Part shown: in pieces, positions 62,388 through 64,000 of the stretch
How the letters are laid out: each line of letters starts with the position of its first letter
Position numbering within the stretch: the stretch's first letter is position 1
NCBI GenBank assembly: GCA_040902725.1
Contig: JBBDWU010000038.1
Span: 124,001-188,000, forward strand
Direction of reading: 5' to 3'
Source of the DNA: JACVRU01 sp040902725
GTDB taxonomy: Bacteria; Actinomycetota; Thermoleophilia; Gaiellales; Gaiellaceae
DNA: 64,000 nucleotides
Notes under the pieces: generated by a model
Database searches by the model: none
What the model saw: the letters and a program-made list of their open reading frames with translations, nothing else
Told to the model about the DNA's origin: nothing
Position numbers and translations under genes: made by a program

Positions 62388-63363
62388 CCCTTGCAGCCTC
62401 GCAGAGGCCCGGCGGATCGCGGTCCGGGCGCAGCTCCTCGACGGCTCGGCGACCTCGGTGCTCGATACGGTCCGCCGGCTCGGGTTCCTCCAGATCGACA
62501 CCGTCTCGACGGTCGCGCCGCCGCAGTACCTGGTGCTCTGGAGCCGCCTCGGCCCCTACGACCCGGCGCAGCTCGACAGCCTGCTCTGGGACGAGAAGCG
62601 GCTGTTCGAGTGGAACGCGTTCATCTACCCGATCGAGGACTTCCCGCTGATCCGGGCGCGAATGCTGCGCCGGAGCCGCAAGTACGCGCACGAGATCCGC
62701 GGCAGCGAGTTCCTCAAGAGCAACGCGCGCTTCAAGCGCTACGTCATGCGCGAGCTCGAGGCGCGCGGCCCGCTGCTCTCCCGTGACCTCGACGACCGCT
62801 CGGTGATGAGCTGGAGCTCCGACAGCCGCTGGTGGGGAAGCCGCAACGTGGCCGTGATGCTCGAGATCCTCCACTCGCGGGGGCAGGTCGCGGTGGCCGG
62901 GCGCCAGAACGGCCAGCGGCTCTGGGACCTGGGCGAGCGCTGGTATCCGGAGGTCGAGCGCGTTCCGCTGCGCGAGGCCGACCGGCTGCTGGCCGAGAAG
63001 CGGCGCCGGGCCAAGGGCGTCTGGCTGGAGGGCGGCCAGTGGCGCGCGCACCCGGACGCGGCGGACGGACCGGTGCCCGACCGCGTCACGCTCCTCTCCC
63101 CCTTCGACCGGCTGATCTACGACCGCGAGCGCACCGAGGCGCTCTTCGACTTCCGCTACCGGCTCGAGATGTTCGTCCCCAAGGCGAAGCGGGAGTACGG
63201 CTACTACGTCTTGCCGCTGCTCGTGGGCGACCGGCTCGTGGGGCGCGTCGAGCCGCGCTTCGACCGGAAGACGCGGAAGCTCGAGGTGCTCGGCGCCTGG
63301 GGCGACACCTCCCGGCTCGACGAGGCGCTCGCGAGCCTTGCCGCGTTTCTCGGCGCGGAGTAG
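62377..63363 (+). CDS. YcaQ/AlkZ-like winged-helix DNA glycosylase
   Basis: A 328-residue member of the HTH_42 family (PF06224): SLAEARRIAVRAQLL, then GFLQIDTVSTVAP containing the QxD catalytic motif of YcaQ. Such enzymes unhook DNA crosslinks and excise alkylated bases. The start is GTG 62377 or 62380. The C-terminal beta-barrel is present (GWR-like VEPRFDRKTRKLEVL). Confidence 0.82.
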   Translation: MVSIPCSLAEARRIAVRAQLLDGSATSVLDTVRRLGFLQIDTVSTVAPPQYLVLWSRLGPYDPAQLDSLLWDEKRLFEWNAFIYPIEDFPLIRARMLRRSRKYAHEIRGSEFLKSNARFKRYVMRELEARGPLLSRDLDDRSVMSWSSDSRWWGSRNVAVMLEILHSRGQVAVAGRQNGQRLWDLGERWYPEVERVPLREADRLLAEKRRRAKGVWLEGGQWRAHPDAADGPVPDRVTLLSPFDRLIYDRERTEALFDFRYRLEMFVPKAKREYGYYVLPLLVGDRLVGRVEPRFDRKTRKLEVLGAWGDTSRLDEALASLAAFLGAE

Positions 63364-63372
63364 GCTCACGCC

Positions 63373-64000
63373 GTGCGCGTCGACGCCTCGGTCACCTCGA
63401 TCTCCTGGATCCCCTCCGACGCGGTCAAGGGGATGCCGAAGGTGCCGTTCGAGCTCGGCGTCGCCCACTACGACGACGCGCCGCCGGAGGAGCTCCACCC
63501 GGGCGACCTCGACCGCCTGACCGAGCAAGACGCCTTCCGCGAGGCGAACGAGCTGCGCGCCTGGATCGAGGTCGAGGACGGGAAGATCGTCGACGCCGGC
63601 TACTCGGGCGGCGGGCGGATCGGCGTCACGCGCGTCAAGCTGGGCCCGAAGGAGCTGACGATCCCGGCCGTGGCGATGCCCACGCTCCAGGCGGACCCCG
63701 AGGTCGGCGAGGGCGAAGCGCGCTTCGTCCAGACCGCGGGCGGCCGAACGGGCGCCCCCGCGCCGCGCCACGTCCGCGGGAAGCCGTACTTCCAGCTCGC
63801 CTCGTCGCTCGCCTGGACCACCCTCGCGCTGACGATCCGAGCCGACGGCTCCTCGGAGTGGGAGCTCGTCGGCGCCAGCCCGTTCCCGCGCCACTGGGTC
63901 TACGACCAGGAAGGCGCGCTCGCCGCCAAGTCCGGCGTGATCGACTTCGCGACCTGGTACCGCGAGGCGCACGAGCGCAACACGCCGTGGGGCGACGAGG
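63373..64000 (+). CDS. Hypothetical protein (3' partial)
   Basis: The frame opens at GTG 63373 and is still open at the window end after 209 codons. It begins RVDASVTSISWIPSDAVKGM and includes GYSGGGRIGVTRVKLGP and WVYDQEGALAAKSGVIDF. I do not recognise a family. The protein appears soluble, with no signal peptide. It follows the glycosylase-like gene by 9 bp. Confidence 0.6.
   Translation, partial: MRVDASVTSISWIPSDAVKGMPKVPFELGVAHYDDAPPEELHPGDLDRLTEQDAFREANELRAWIEVEDGKIVDAGYSGGGRIGVTRVKLGPKELTIPAVAMPTLQADPEVGEGEARFVQTAGGRTGAPAPRHVRGKPYFQLASSLAWTTLALTIRADGSSEWELVGASPFPRHWVYDQEGALAAKSGVIDFATWYREAHERNTPWGDE

Overview
This window is a GC-rich, densely packed stretch of bacterial chromosome. Operons of overlapping genes (ATGA, GTGA, TTGA and TAATG junctions), frequent GTG starts, a purine cluster and DUF2277/DUF2652-type genes point to a high-GC actinobacterium, probably class Thermoleophilia (an inference; no 16S rRNA is present). 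Ten Ns at 37523-37532, next to a run of 13 Gs, show this is a scaffolded draft or metagenome-derived assembly.

Region 1-8.5 kb: the 3' part of a moaD-moaE fusion, an M50 protease, a LOG-type hydrolase, selA and selB, then a minus-strand operon of a lone receiver domain, hyuA and hyuB. Region 8.5-13.8 kb: an intact selenocysteine tRNA gene (8520-8610), a HEPN-MNT toxin-antitoxin pair with its own promoter and paired operator, and a second, 5'-truncated tRNA-Sec copy (9698-9775). This has the architecture of a very small element inserted in selC. Next comes a minus-strand operon running from a DUF2652/SRPBCC protein through a CNB-domain protein, a flavin monooxygenase, a 50-residue protein and DUF2277 to a rhodanese-CBS protein that is complete only if an in-frame UGA is read as selenocysteine.

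Region 13.8-20.3 kb: a hisC-like aminotransferase, the rpsF-ssb-rpsR-rplI operon, and dnaB interrupted by a 428-residue homing-endonuclease intein. Region 20.3-26.9 kb: purA, D, E, an APH-fold kinase, purB, C, S and Q. Region 26.9-42.1 kb: two divergent polyamine-type ABC transporter operons with aldehyde dehydrogenases, a class III aminotransferase, a saccharopine-dehydrogenase-like protein and a lysyl-oxidase-like protein. Region 42.1-47.7 kb: three tiny overlapping genes, an enolase-superfamily protein, a PLP decarboxylase, a VOC protein, a GNAT and two EamA exporters.

Region 47.7-57 kb: purL and purF, a small membrane protein, VOC proteins and ctaG, then purM, purN, purH and a MerB-like gene whose catalytic-cysteine position is an in-frame UGA followed 12 nt later by a perfect 7-bp hairpin with a GGUC loop, a very good bacterial SECIS. 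Region 57-64 kb: a DHA2 exporter, an F420-reductase-like protein, cystathionine beta-synthase, a sulfotransferase-like protein, a VapC/Phd pair, a methyltransferase, a YcaQ-like glycosylase and a partial unknown gene.

The unifying theme is selenocysteine. SelA, SelB, tRNA-Sec and two candidate selenoproteins (MerB-like and rhodanese-CBS) all occur here, and the tRNA-Sec locus itself has been partly duplicated around a toxin-antitoxin cassette.
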